From Aricia agestis (lineage: Eukaryota; Arthropoda; Insecta; Lepidoptera; Lycaenidae): a stretch of 64,000 bases of DNA. The number at the start of each line of letters is the position of its first letter. Position 1 is the stretch's first letter. Where the stretch lies: contig NC_056409.1 of the NCBI RefSeq assembly GCF_905147365.1, positions 20,341,001-20,405,000 of the forward strand, given 5' to 3'. Positions 46,692 to 58,926 of the stretch are shown here, piece after piece. A model generated the notes under the pieces. That model saw nothing but the letters and a program-made list of their open reading frames with translations, did not search any database and was not told the DNA's origin. The position numbers and the translations under genes were made by a program.

Positions 46692-47583
46692 TAAGCGACA
46701 CCGTTTGACAGATGAACAATTATATTACTTTAACGTCAAACTAGCGATCTTAAAAAAGTTGATATTTCACAGCGGATTTAACAAGTTTTTAGTAAAATTA
46801 TATTTGAAAAGTGAGTACGGTAATGTTATTGTAATCTTACATCAAAGTGTTCTGGAAACATTATCGTTTTAGGAAAGGTCGTGGTAGGCCCCCGCAAGCG
46901 CAAAAAACTGTCAACGGCTGCCGTCTAATGCCGCGGACACGTGCCGTCGACTGCCGTCGACTGCCGCCGACGCATGCCGTTCATCTATAAGAAGCCTTAC
47001 ACTCGATTCTAATTATTACTTATTTGAATATTACATTGTATCTATAAGTTTGCACGTCGCACGTTCGCAAACAAAAAAAGTGTCAACCAGAGTAAAAAAA
47101 TTTGAAATACTGTATTAGGTACTTGTAACTTGATATAATGTGACGTCTGTAATTCCTTTATGTTTCCCATTTACCCCAAAAATACGAAATAAGAACAAAA
47201 ATTTCAAAATGTAGAATTCTCAACCCGTGTAGCAACTTCAAGTCGAATGGAAACGTTAACATACTAAGAAAAACTCCAGGAAAAGGGAAACTTAACACGA
47301 TTTTCCTCCCAACTTTACTGAACCAATCAGTCAGAAATTAAAAACAAATTCGCTGAAGTTTTATAGAAGATGGGGAGAATGGGGACCGAAATCACATTTA
47401 CCCGTGGATTTACGGCGAACGAGCATGCGTGTCACGTAATAGTAAGTGTTTACGGCGCCATTAACGGCCGGACATGCTTTTTACCGGGTTTTATAGTGAT
47501 GCAGTGTCAGGTGAAAGGGTTAATGGATTTTTTTGTGTTCATTTTGTGGAAAAAGCCGGCTTAGCTCATACGTTTTTATACGT

Positions 47584-47918
47584 GGGAGAGCCATGCTTCG
47601 ACACGAATGGGCCGGCTCGACCGGATAAATACCACGTTCTCACAGAAAACCGGCGTGAAACAGCGCTTGCGCTGTGTTTCGCCGAGTGAGTGAGTTTACC
47701 GGAGGCCCAATCCCCTAACCCCTACCCTATTCCCTTCCCTACCCTCAACAATTCCCTTCCCTTCCCTTCCCTACCCTCCCCTATTACCCTATTCCCTCTT
47801 AAAAGGTCGGCAACGCACTTGCAGCTCTTCTGATGCTGCGAGTGTCCATGGGCGACGGAAGTTGCTTTCCATCAGGTGACCCGTTTGCTCGTATGCCCCC
47901 TTATTTCATAAAAAAAAA
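47584..47918 (+). mobile_element. Lepidopteran SINE with CCCTA/TTCCC body, copy 2
   Basis: Collinear with 2716-3026, with a longer CCCTA/TTCCC tract (47709-47795). Confidence 0.75.
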
Positions 47919-48044
47919 CACATACATAAATAAAACGTACCTGACGTTTTATTCACGTATGGTACGCGTTATCGATTGAATTTAGAATGTTTAAAATTTT
48001 GTTGTACCCAATTACTAATTTAACATGATTTTAAAATAGTTCAG

Positions 48045-48239
48045 CGCGGCTAAAATGGTCATATTTAGCAATTCCTCTCAATCAATTCAGCAAATGAATT
48101 GTCAAAACTATCAAACTGATGTCAAAGCAGTACAAAAATACAGAAATGAATTGCAAGCAGAATTGCATTTTGCGATTTTAGAAAAATGAATCATATTATG
48201 ATTCATGTCATGATTCTTCAAAGCGACCATTTAGCCCTG
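48045..48239. mobile_element. CWG-type Harbinger MITE, copy C
   Basis: 195 bp with ends CGCGGCTAAAATGGTC and GACCATTTAGCCCTG, flanked by CAG at 48042-48044 and 48240-48242. Internal sequence collinear with copy A. Confidence 0.85.
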
Positions 48240-48290
48240 CAGGATTCACGATACGCGACGCGACAACGCTGCTTTAAAATATAATAGCGA

Positions 48291-49408
48291 CTAGCTGTTG
48301 CCCGCAACTTCGTCCGCGTGAATGTATGTTATTAAAATCGAGATTTAGAAAATTGAACACCCATATCTACGACTATTTTATTTGGATCTATATTACACAC
48401 GAAATTTTTAATTTACATCAAAGACCCAGGAAACTTGAACCTCAGATACTTATCGTTTTGAAAAATACTTTCTTCGAAGACCGCTTGGCGTGGACAGGGG
48501 ATGGGGCCACAGGACAGGGAAAGGAACATATTGTGACGGAGATAGAGGATAGACTATAGAAAACGGGATTTAATGTAGGCATCTATCCCTCTTTAACCTA
48601 CCTCTTATTCTCAGATTCATAATCTACAATTAAACCACAATTTCGAGGAGTTTCTTCAATTCCATTACTTATCAAGTCCCCGTTTTTAGGGTTCCGTACC
48701 CAAAAGGTAAAAACGGCCGGGACCCTATTACTAAGACTTCGTTGTCTGTCCGTCTGTATGTCTCCAGGCTAAATCTCAAGAACCATTATAGCTAGAGTTC
48801 TGAAATTTTTACAGATTGTGTATATCTATTGCCGCTATAACAAAAAATACTGAAAACAAACAATACAACAAACATTATTTTTTGGCCGTTTTTGCTCGAT
48901 ATCAATAATGACAACAGGCAGGCATTTGAAATTTTCACAGAATCCTTAATTATATGTGTACTTTAATAATTAATAATAAAATTAGAATATAAATAAAATT
49001 TAAGGGGGGCTCCCATACAAAAACACAACTTTTGGCCTATTTTTTCTCTATAACGGTACGGAACCCTTCGAGCGCGAGTCCGACTCGCACTTGGCCGATT
49101 TTATTGTAAACATGGTATCAAATTCGGGCAATCTATATAACAAAAAAATAATTTCGAAAATCTGACCACAAACAGCAAAGTAAACATTAATTCCTCCTTT
49201 TTTGAAAGTCGATTAAAAAGAGTATCTAAGATGTTGACCAGGGATGTAAGATATCATCACGCCAAATTTTATTGAAATCGGTCAAGCGGATTCAGAGATT
49301 AGCCTGTACAAACAGACAAACAGACAGAGAAACAAAAATTTCAAAAACAGTTAAAATGTGTTCTATTACTCTTCTACTATGCCCCTGACTCGTTATTATA
49401 AGTATAGA
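48291..49408 (-). mobile_element. Helitron with a nested repeat
   Basis: On the minus strand it starts TCTATACTTATAATAACGAG and ends GTTGCGGGCAACAGCTAG (with a TTGC/GCAA hairpin), between A and T. 1118 bp including the GTGCGAGTC repeat 48682-49101. No Rep/helicase frame. Confidence 0.72.
48682..49101 (+). repeat. GTGCGAGTC repeat, near-complete copy
   Basis: Runs from AGGGTTCCGTACCCAAAAGG to CTCGCACTTGGCCGATTTTA. It sits inside a Helitron (48291-49408). Confidence 0.75.
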
Positions 49409-50409
49409 TTTGAATATGAGTCAATTTTTAATTTACTTATCATAAACAACAACATAATGAATAATGATACTCATACAATTTCATTCAATATAGATTAGGG
49501 CTCCCACACATAACTGGCAACTGCGAATTCGTGCGAATCCGAATCGCAGTGACTTTTTTATTAAGAGTTTTGTCGCAGATATTTGCGATGCGAATTCGCT
49601 GTTTTGTGTACCGTATAGTCTTTAGAGGTTTGATTTCTAGCTGCAACAAAATGCGTTGCCCCCATTGCAATGCTGCTTCAACTCGCATGACGTCGTGACC
49701 GTCAAGTTACCGAGCTCTAACGACAGATTATTTCGTGATTCTGGACCGTGAACGTTCATAGCGCTATAGCACAGCGAATTGTGCCATGAATTTTGAAGCA
49801 AGTATAAACTGGGAGCAAATGAAGAATAAAAGATGGCGACGAGGGGAGCACCTCAGATTTTGCGTGCCTTTGTTATGAAAATCGTATTTATTATGATCAA
49901 AGTTTATGCCGTTTTTCTCTTAGCTCTCGCGTTGCTTACAGACGCTAGGGTCCATCCATATATTACGTCACAGCTTGATGGAGGGGGTGGGTTATAAACC
50001 AATTGTAAAAGTTATTAAAAAAGCGTGACATGAGAGGGGTTGAAAACATCTAAATTATGTATGACGTACTTAACGATGGATGGCTCCCTATAATTATACT
50101 TCATATTATATGAGAGGAGATACTAGAGTCTACAGGATCCTAGACATAAATGTACACTGTACAGTTCCCACGCGATAAACGAATTTTGTCGCAACGGAGT
50201 TGCTGGCGTCATGTTGTGCTATATTTCAGCGTCTAAACCAGCTTTTAATCATCTTCGCAAGCATTTTCTCAACTTGCGTATTGCACGGAGCAGATGTAAC
50301 GCCTGAAAAAAGCGCAGCGAATATCCCTTTGTCCGGCCACGTTAATTTTATTTTCATTTTTATCGCGGACATTAACATGCGCGCCGCGATACAGATAACA
50401 ACTTATTTA

Positions 50410-50567
50410 CGGCCGTTCCCAGTATTTGATCTATCTCTGGTTTTGCCCTACTAGAGATAGGAATAGCTCACAATTGACATAAAATATATGTCTCTAATGT
50501 CTAATGTGAGCTATTCCTATCTCTAGTAGGGCAAAACCAGAGATAGATCAAATATTGGGAACGGCCG
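50410..50567. mobile_element. TWA MITE (CGGCCGTTCCC family), copy 3
   Basis: 158 bp; TTA at 50407-50409 and 50568-50570. The three copies are highly similar and have two different TWA duplications, so they are independent insertions. Confidence 0.9.
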
Positions 50568-51418
50568 TTAGTGTGCTGGCAAAATGCGGTGAAAACCACG
50601 ACACAATATAGTGTAGCGTTGCGTAGCCAAAACTGTGCAATTTTCTCAATATGGAATATTACGCGAAGGTCGAAGCAAAGGGCGCCACTAGCTACTAGCA
50701 TACATACAGTAAATAATGTTGCACACACCTAAGGGCCGGCACACATAAACACGATACGACGTCGTGTCGTACCACGAAACTACGTAAATAGAATTGAAAA
50801 TCAAATATTATATTTTCAAACGAAAAAATAGAACAACAGTTATGTTTTGAATAACAAAACACCGACGAAAAAATTGACATTTGTTTTAGAGAAACCCTGG
50901 GGCAAACAAACTTACACCAATCCCAAAAACTTAGTAACCTTTTTTCCTAAATGCTTTTTGCCCACGGCCTCGTCTGTGGCGTAAAACGAATAAGACTGTT
51001 ATTATGATGTTTTTTTTTTCTTAAAATATGAGGCAATAATAAAGAAAAAAACATTTTCCATGGACTGTCAACAATTTACATTTAGATAGAAAAAGTTTTC
51101 CGAAAATGAGATACTCCTTACCGATGATTTTCGCTTTAAAATTTAAATACTTCGTCTTCAAACACTAATTCAATTTAAAAGTATACAAATTGATATTTAA
51201 ATATAATACAAGATTTATTCAATGGAGGGCCATGCTTCAGCACCAGATCGGAAAATCATTTAAAAGGAAATTTTAGGTTCAAATAGAAATGAATAGTTAA
51301 TTATTAATAAAGAAAAATGACTTTAAAATAGTGTTATAATAACAACGCCTCTTACGCCGATTGGTTTCAATAAAACCAGGCCTGTTTCTCAAGAGTAATT
51401 CAATAATCCCTAGACCTG

Positions 51419-51690
51419 CGGGGCTAAAATGGTCGCTTTGAAGAATCATAATATGAATCATAATATGAATCATAATATGAATCATAATATGAATCATAAT
51501 ATGAATCATAATATGAATCATAATATGAATCATAATATGATTCATTTTTCTAAAATTGCAAAATGCAACCCTGCTTGCAATTCATTTCTGTATTTTTGTA
51601 CTGATTTGACATTTGTCAGTTTGACAGTTTTGACAATTCATTTGCTGAATTGATGGAGAGGAATTGCTAAATGTGACCATTTTAGCCCCG
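51419..51690. mobile_element. CWG-type Harbinger MITE, copy D, repeat-expanded
   Basis: 272 bp, ends CGGGGCTAAAATGGTC and GACCATTTTAGCCCCG, flanked by CTG at 51416-51418 and 51691-51693. It is longer than its relatives because a 12-bp unit near the left end has expanded to eight copies. It is inserted within a degenerate copy of the tRNA-headed SINE, whose two halves lie on either side. Confidence 0.88.
51443..51538. repeat. Tandem repeat, 8 x GAATCATAATAT
   Basis: Eight consecutive perfect copies of the 12-mer GAATCATAATAT inside MITE copy D; copies B and C have one or two. Perfect identity indicates recent slippage or unequal exchange. Both strands are open in all frames across it, which gives artificial Met-Asn-His or Ile-Met-His repeats in translation. 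Confidence 0.95.
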
Positions 51691-52068
51691 CTGTGTTTAC
51701 GCGGTACATTTTTAGCCTTTCATTCCTTTACTCTCACGCTATAAATGATATGATATACAGACAGAATATGATCGTCACGACTGGCGAGTGGCAACAGATG
51801 ATTTACAAATTATAAGCCAATTCAAAGGATCACCATTTTTGTCATTCAGGTGATCAGTCTGCATTGCCGTGACCTAACTTGGAAACAATATTTTACCAAC
51901 ATGGAAAACCAACACACGATTTCCGAGTCAAAAGCCAAGCTCCAAAGAATCAAGACAGCAGCAACTTACAAGGTGCACCAATTTTTATTAGTATCGTAAT
52001 TGACTTCTCCATTGGGTCCAGTTTGACCCAGCAATCTTAAAGTAATGCGCGACCTGTACTCAGCTCAG

Positions 52069-52269
52069 CAGGGCTAAAATGTTAGCTTTGAAGAATCATG
52101 ATACGAATCATAATATGATTCATTTTTCTAAGTATCGCAAAATGCAACTCTGCTTGCAATTCATTTCTGTATTTTTGTACTGATTTGACATTTGTCAGTT
52201 TGACAGTTTTGACAATTCATTTGCTGAATTGATTGAGAGGAATTGCTAAATGTGACCATTTTAGCCTCG
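52069..52269. mobile_element. CWG-type Harbinger MITE, copy E
   Basis: 201 bp, ends CAGGGCTAAAATG and CCATTTTAGCCTCG, flanked by CAG at 52066-52068 and 52270-52272. Same orientation as copies B and D. Confidence 0.83.
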
Positions 52270-52299
52270 CAGAAATTAATAAGATAGGAGACTACTGAA

Positions 52300-53660
52300 T
52301 ATGCCTCTGGGAATCCTCGTATTGTTGATTTAGAGTCCATATTTCGAGTTGTACAATAGGGCATTAAATTTGGACGCTACAATACACTACAATGGGTTTC
52401 ATCACCATTACACCAAGCGATGTCCCAAGGAGCCCTGTTACGATGTATACAGTATAACTCGCTGCTAATCCAGTTTATTATTCAGGGCTTTGAAGACAGG
52501 TTACATATAATTGACTTTGCGATAAATATGATGATTGATGATACTTTTACAACAAAATATGGGTGATTCTACAAAAATTGGGTCTGCTCTCGCTCGCTGT
52601 CATCAGTCAATATATACTAAATCACATTATATTTTATAGATTTTATTCTTAATTTTAAAAGTATGTAATCTCCTTTAATTGGTCACTCAATTTCAGATAC
52701 GTAATTTAATTAGAAATTGTATAAAATTAAAAGAGTATGCTCAACACGTCAGTTCTTTGGCCTGTCACAAACCCAAAAACGTTCAATCAAGAGACTGTAC
52801 ATCAGATTCTACGATTAATTTCAGAAAACTTGATATAAAATTACAATCTTTAATGTACGTAATAATCAATGTCAGGACTTTTATAATGTAAAAATATTTA
52901 CAATGTATTTAAAAAAGAGAGGAAACTTTGTCATAGGTTTCATTCGTCAGTCCTTTGTGTAACTTTCAAATGCAAAAATTTTCACCAAAATACACTTATA
53001 TATGGTCAAATACCTATTAATTATGTTTAGTTGGTAATATTGTCAGCTAAGAACTGCAGCATTTCTTTGCCACTATTACAGTATTAGTGCTAGCTCGTCG
53101 GATATGACATAATCTTGCGCAGGGCCAGTCAAAAACTCAGTACTGTGGGTAAGTCGTTAATTCCTTTTAAATCTTAATTTTATTTTGATTTCTATACTGT
53201 TTACTATGATTAGTAAAAATTTAATATATTGATATAAGAAAATACGAAAAGAAACATTAACTTTAATTATAACCTTAAATTTATGTCGAAATCATCAGTC
53301 CTTTGGCGTCAGTCCTTTGCCTGAAATCGTGCCAACGGACTGACATGTTGCCAGAGTACTGATGTTTTTTTGTTTAAGATCACTTTTATCACAACAATTT
53401 AGGTATGTTAACCATTTGTTTATTTATTTTATGTAAAACATAATGTCGCCTACCAAAAAAGACAAATTTGACTGAAGGATAATATATTAAATAAGAAAAG
53501 AGAAGCTGAAAAGACTTTCTTGCCGAGAATCAAACTACCTCTTCAAATAAGCTGAATTAGCAAAGAAAAACATAGTCTATTACAAAATGTACTTAAGAAA
53601 GGAGAAAGGGCAAAGAAAAAATGTTAAAGAAACCTCGAAAGCAAGCTTAAACAAAAAAAA
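52300..53660. other. Gene-free region with recurring CAGTCCTTTG
   Basis: GTCAGTCCTTTG or close variants occur at about 52750, 52947, 53298 and 53310, with an inverted form (CGGACTGAC) at about 53336. Otherwise no repeat or gene recognised. Confidence 0.4.
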
Positions 53661-53769
53661 ATTGGTCAAGTGCGAGTCAGTCTCCAGCACGAAGCCCTCG
53701 TGCCATAAAATGGCTATTTTCGTATGAGAGCTCCCTATAAGTGTTTATTTTATTTTTATTTTATTATCT

Positions 53770-54450
53770 ACATCTGGTTCGTGAAGGGCCGATTAGCAAC
53801 TTGCAGTCGTTTGGTGGGCTTTATTGCATTCTAGTTCGTGACATTTATGAATATTTACACATTAATGGAAAGTCGACCTGGTGCTGCAGCATCACCTGGT
53901 AATCAATAGGATACCCAACTCCTCACCAACTTAGAGCAATGGTTTCGTGTTTGGGCTCATTTTAATTGCGACAACTAGTAAGACGTAGATAACCAATAAA
54001 TTTTTGCATGCTGCTGCTGCAGCATCACCTGGATTCTATAGGAGCCGAGCTCCATATTATGAACCCAAAGTGGAGGTTTCATGTTTGGACTCATATTGAC
54101 GGCCTCATCCAAAAGGACACTCCTAGACGGTATTCATTGGGATTGGGGATATAATATTATAATCCTGTTGATAGGAATTATTCTGCACTATAACCAACAC
54201 AAGTTTAAAAAGCATTAAAAAAATTAAATTAAGAAATTTAAAAAAACCCCCGCCAAACAACCTTAAAAAAGTAATGAAATAATTAATATTTTACTGACTT
54301 TAAATTTAAATAATTCCTAAGTGTAAAGTGATATTTTAGTCCATAATTGTTGTCACGGTGTGTCGGGGGACCGCTAAATATGTAGATGTTTGATTTCACA
54401 TAACATTATAGTTTAAGGGTCAGTTCACAGCGAACCGAATCGAGACAATC
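53770..54450 (+). repeat. Long repeat, copy 1 (CTGCTGCAGCATCACCTGG)
   Basis: Contains GTGCTGCAGCATCACCTGG twice, AACCCCCGCCAAA and GTTGTCACGGTGTGTCGGGG. The inverted counterpart is 63255-63840. Family unknown; no coding frame. Confidence 0.7.
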
Positions 54451-55001
54451 AGTGATATGGCGATACAAAATGCAAAAGACACTGTTATCAAAATCGGTTC
54501 AGTAGTTTTTGAGATAGGAAATTTTAATTCTTAATTAAGTACGTACAATTTGAAGTCGGTTTTATCTTTTTAAAATACTATTATTTATGTATAGATGGAT
54601 GGTTTCCAAAGCATTTTGCGTATAATCCTCTGGCAATGTCTAGTTTTTTTTTATAGATTAGCTATAACAAATTAATTATACCAGCTAAGAGCAACAATTG
54701 AAACGGCGCTATCTTAGTACAAAGTAATGTCGCTAAATACTTGGCCAGTCTCCAGCACACCTCTGCGATCGAAACACTGATTGTAGAGAGAATGCTGTAA
54801 TTTCAGAACAAATACGCATACAAGTATACTGCGTATCTACTTCGGGTTATTACGTAACATCTTTTGGATCAATTCGAAAGACAGGAAAGGCATAATTATT
54901 GTAATACGGTTTTGGTCTCAAGTCATTCCTGAATCCTGCACAAATTGTGCGCAGTCCCAAAATGACAAAGTAAGCGAGTCCGTCTGATATTATGTGATAA
55001 G

Positions 55002-55606
55002 TAGACATCGGATTATATGCACGATCAAAGTGCCGAAATATGCATGCAAGTATGCACAAAAAATGGCCGAAATATGCACACTCAAGTCACTTATTAATTA
55101 TTATTAAAAATATTGTTTGAATAGCTTTCCGGTGGTGCCGTTAATAATAGCGTCAATTTTATAATTTCATTAAATCCAGGATTTTTAATTTCTTATACAA
55201 CACCAATATATAATTATTATTTTCTACCAACATTTTCCGATTGCAATCTTAATGCCCATGGAAGTTTAAGAAATCGGTAACTACTTTGTTCAAATGTTTT
55301 ACTAATGTTGCCAACGGCAACGACAAAAAAAATTTTGTTTCTAGAAAGATATTGTACCTATCGGGTGCATTGCATTCTTTTAATGGGGATGGAGCCCACA
55401 TATTTGAAGTGTTTTGATCTATCCTACCTCTGTTTTGTGGCCTCGGTGTGTGTCATGATACCTATAGTTTGGAGACTACGAGGGCATTAAACTACCAAAA
55501 TATGCACTATCAACGAAAAATTGCCAAAATATGCACTATCGCCTAAAAAGTGCCATTATATGCATTTGCATATGCAAGTATGCAATTGCATATAATCCGA
55601 TGTCTA
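55002..55606. mobile_element. hAT element, non-autonomous
   Basis: 605 bp, ends TAGACATCGGATTATATGCA and TGCATATAATCCGATGTCTA, flanked by the exact 8-bp repeat GTGATAAG (54994-55001, 55607-55614). Subterminal AAATATGCAC repeats resemble transposase binding arrays. No hAT transposase frame. Confidence 0.9.
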
Positions 55607-55763
55607 GTGATAAGTCTACAACACTACACTCCACACGCTAGAGCCGCTAGGTACAGACTACAGAGTCACTTTTAGTATAATTCTGTCTACTCTGCTTTTA
55701 GTCCCGGTTGTTACCGAAATCTCTGTATGTCTATTCCCATACAGAGTTCTACGCACAGACTTA

Positions 55764-56054
55764 GATCAAGATAGATACCGCATGTCACTCCATTTGTATG
55801 AAAACGAGCATGTCACTTTTTCCCTACCTACTGTGAGTCGTGAAGTACCGATGATAAGAATCGTGTCCATTATCTTTGCCAATGTTTCTATTTTAATTTC
55901 TACAGCTCAATATGGCACTTTTAGGCATTTAGGCATTTTTAAAATTCCGATTGACGTCCGATTCTGATAGCAAACTAAAGAACAGACTTTCGAAACTTTC
56001 GGGAACGCGATATGGCACGCGAAGTACTTACATAGACATGCGGTATCTATCTTG
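55764..56054. mobile_element. MITE with AGATAGATACCGCATG ends and THAP start, copy 2
   Basis: About 291 bp, inverted relative to copy 1. On the minus strand MPKSAILSCRN begins at 55928 and stops after 11 codons. ATGCCTAA is duplicated in tandem there, giving two overlapping ATGs in different frames. Confidence 0.75.
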
Positions 56055-56302
56055 GTGTCTGTGGTTGTACGGTTCCCGCGCGATAAACGAAGTTTTGCGC
56101 GGATAAATAATAATTGTACTAAAAGTATCTCGGTAGAAGACCCTACCTGAGGTTTATATAATGGATAGTAAAAATGAAATTTCAGGCAACTTAATTGAGA
56201 GCCCAAATTGATTATTGTCTTGAAGACCCTTAACCCATCAATCCCCAAGCGGCAGCCGGCTGCCGCACATTGAAAATTTATTGTGTTTGCGATACCCACG
56301 AT

Positions 56303-57526
56303 TAGGGTATGTTATTCGAATATTCGAATACTCGTTTTATTCGAATATTCGACGATTTTATTATTCGAATATTCGCCAAATTATTTTTCGAATAATTCGA
56401 ATACTAAAAATATTTTTTATTTTTGTTTAAAATGCTATCAAACATAAAATTAACATGGAATAAGTACATAATTAAGTTTATTTCAGAAAAATAATATTAT
56501 TTATGAATATTCTACATCTTTAATGATATATATAAATCTGTTTTTAGTCTAACTAATGAGTATACGACCATTCATCGTCGCCGTTGACCATGTTTTTAGT
56601 TTATTGTTGTTCATGTTCATTACGCCAGAAGGTTGTATATAAAACAAATTCGTTTTTTTAAGAAGGTAATAAATGTAAGTGCAACATTGAGATTTTTAAA
56701 ATATGTAGCTAAAATATAAAAGATATTTTTTTATACGCCTTTCTAGCTTGAAGCTCGCGATGTGTTCGACAAGTTGATAAAAATTTGCTATTCAATAGCT
56801 TTACCACGGCACTCCTCGACTGATAATTGAAACAGTTAGTACAGTATCAAAAAATGTCGATGGCTCCTTAATATCATGTTATTTGTGTTATCAAACTTCA
56901 AGTTACTAAATTCACCAACTCTAGGATTGTTTAACCCTCCCCCAGGGCTTCGTTGCAATTTTTTTTTCTTTGTTGTGGGGTTGGTTTTCTAGTGGCCCTT
57001 TTTTATAATTTCGAGCCACATTGACACAGGTGAAGCCGACTAGGCGAACTAGGATCGAAAATATCAAAAAGACGGGTAAGCTGGCTTAGTATTAATGAAC
57101 AGATATGATAACGTCGAATATCATATTATTATTTAATCGGAACTGCTGCCTAGCAAGATTTAAGCATAATCACATGACAAAAGTAAAAGGTGCTACGATC
57201 GAAAACGGCTTACACTTTACAGCCTTTCTTTTATTGCCCAGCTGTAACCTTAAAATATACACTTTTAAAGTGTTTCACAATAAAAATTGACTATGTCATT
57301 TATAAAGATTTATGTTGAAAAAAGTAAAAATAAGAATTGATTACTTTATAGTAATAACAAAATAGGTTGTACATGGCTGTACGAAGCTTTTTGTTACTTT
57401 TATTCAGAGTTTTCAGCATTTTTTAATATTTTTTAATTATTCGAATAATATTCGAATTATTCGAAAAGTTTTGTAAAATATTCGAATTATTCGAATAGTA
57501 AATTTGTCGAATAATAACATTCCCTA
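56303..57526. mobile_element. hAT element with ATTCGAAT arrays
   Basis: 1224 bp, starts TAGGGTATGTTATTCGAATA and ends TTCGAATAATAACATTCCCTA-like sequence, flanked by the exact 8-bp CCCACGAT (56295-56302, 57527-57534). Both subterminal regions carry many TTCGAAT motifs. The interior has no recognisable transposase, so it is a deletion derivative. Confidence 0.9.
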
Positions 57527-58095
57527 CCCACGATGGAGGTGTTAAAATATTTGGTAATGGTTCGTGTATTCAAATATTTATTTTCTAGCGAGACCGCTTC
57601 AAAATCGTGAGAAACCGTCAGATGACAACCGATCTCCGTGCGGCGTGCACGGTGCACACGTAATAGCCCCTCAGCTTTATTGAAACATTTGTTTAATGCA
57701 ATCGGTCCGCTCGTAATAATACAAAACCAATGAAATTTTATTCACTGTACCGATTCCATATAAATCTTTTATTTAGAGGTAAATATTGGCCGTTCGGGCT
57801 TATTATTATATTATGTTTCGTTCGCTAATTGAATTTAAATACTATCATGTTCAATAAACACGTCATTTGCAGGTATTTTGGCAATTTCAAAATCGATGGG
57901 CTCTATTCGTGCTGCATGTTTGGAAAAAAAGTAATACTTACATCTTCACAGACCACGCATGAGTCTTCCAAAGCATATATAAATGCAAAAGGTATCTGGA
58001 GTCTGGAATCTGGATGTCTTGTTTTGACGTTTAGTAAAACGGACTGTGATAAAAATAAAAATATATACAGCAACAGCAGTGAAATATCCTGTTAC

Positions 58096-58535
58096 AAAAA
58101 TCGGCCAAGTGCGAGTTAGACTCGCGCACGAAGGGTTTCGTACCGCAATATAGAGAAAAAATAGGCTGAAAATTGTGTTTTTGTATGGGAGCCCCCCTTA
58201 ATTATTTAATTTATTAAAGTACAAATACAACTGAGTATTTCGTGAATATTTCAAGTGCCTATGGTGGCCGTTATTGATATCGAGCAAAAAATAGCAAAAA
58301 AATTACTTTGTTGTATAGGAGCCCCCCTTAAATATTTAATTTATTTTGTTTTTAGTATTTGCTGTTATAGCGGCAACAGATAATCACAATCTGTAAAAAT
58401 TCCAGAAGGCTAGCTATAGCGGTTCTTGAGTTACAGCCCGGAGACACACAGACAGACAGACGGACAGACAATAGACATCGAAGTCTTAGTAATAGGGTCC
58501 CGTTTTTACCCTTTGGGTACGGAACCCTAAAAACG
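58096..58535 (-). repeat. GTGCGAGTC repeat, near-complete copy
   Basis: Runs from AAATCGGCCAAGTGCGAGTT to TTTGGGTACGGAACCCTAAA, antisense to 48682-49101. Confidence 0.75.
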
Positions 58536-58926
58536 ATCAGAAATATTAATTTATTACAAGGCCGAAAGCAATATTTAAATTAACTATTATTAATTATAAT
58601 ACCCAAAAAAGTTTGTACGGAAACAAAATTATATGGAAAAGATAATTATTGTAGCACGCGACGTCTTGAACGTAAGCTCTTACGGTAAGTAGCATTAGCA
58701 CCGGTAAATAGCAGTTAGCAGCAGTAAGTAGCGGTTAGTAGCAGTAAGTAGTAGTTACTAGCAGCTGACACCGTTACACACAGCGTCGTCATAATCAGCG
58801 AATTAAGTTTTACTTCGGTCTTTACTTCCCAAACGAGTTTGGAGCGTTCTTACATTTTTAATTTTTGTTTTGTTCGTGTTGGATTTCGGTGTTAGATATT
58901 TTGTTCGGGGATAGTGATTCCTCTTA

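Larger units (their letters stand above)
46036..46996. mobile_element. TTA-flanked MITE holding two nested elements
   Basis: 961 bp, flanked by TTA (46033-46035, 46997-46999). The inverted ends are long and GC-rich, built on GGCAGTCGACGGCA and ACGGCACGCGTCGGCGGCAG. Two insertions are nested: 46128-46503 and 46543-46691. TWA duplication indicates Harbinger-type mobility. Confidence 0.8.

Noticed and set aside
51443..51538. CRISPR array
   Set aside because: The units are contiguous 12-mers without spacers, in a eukaryotic genome.
51297..51653. Repetitive His/Met/Ile or Asn-rich protein
   Set aside because: The frames come from the GAATCATAATAT tandem array in a MITE; both strands are open, as expected for a 12-bp repeat without stops.
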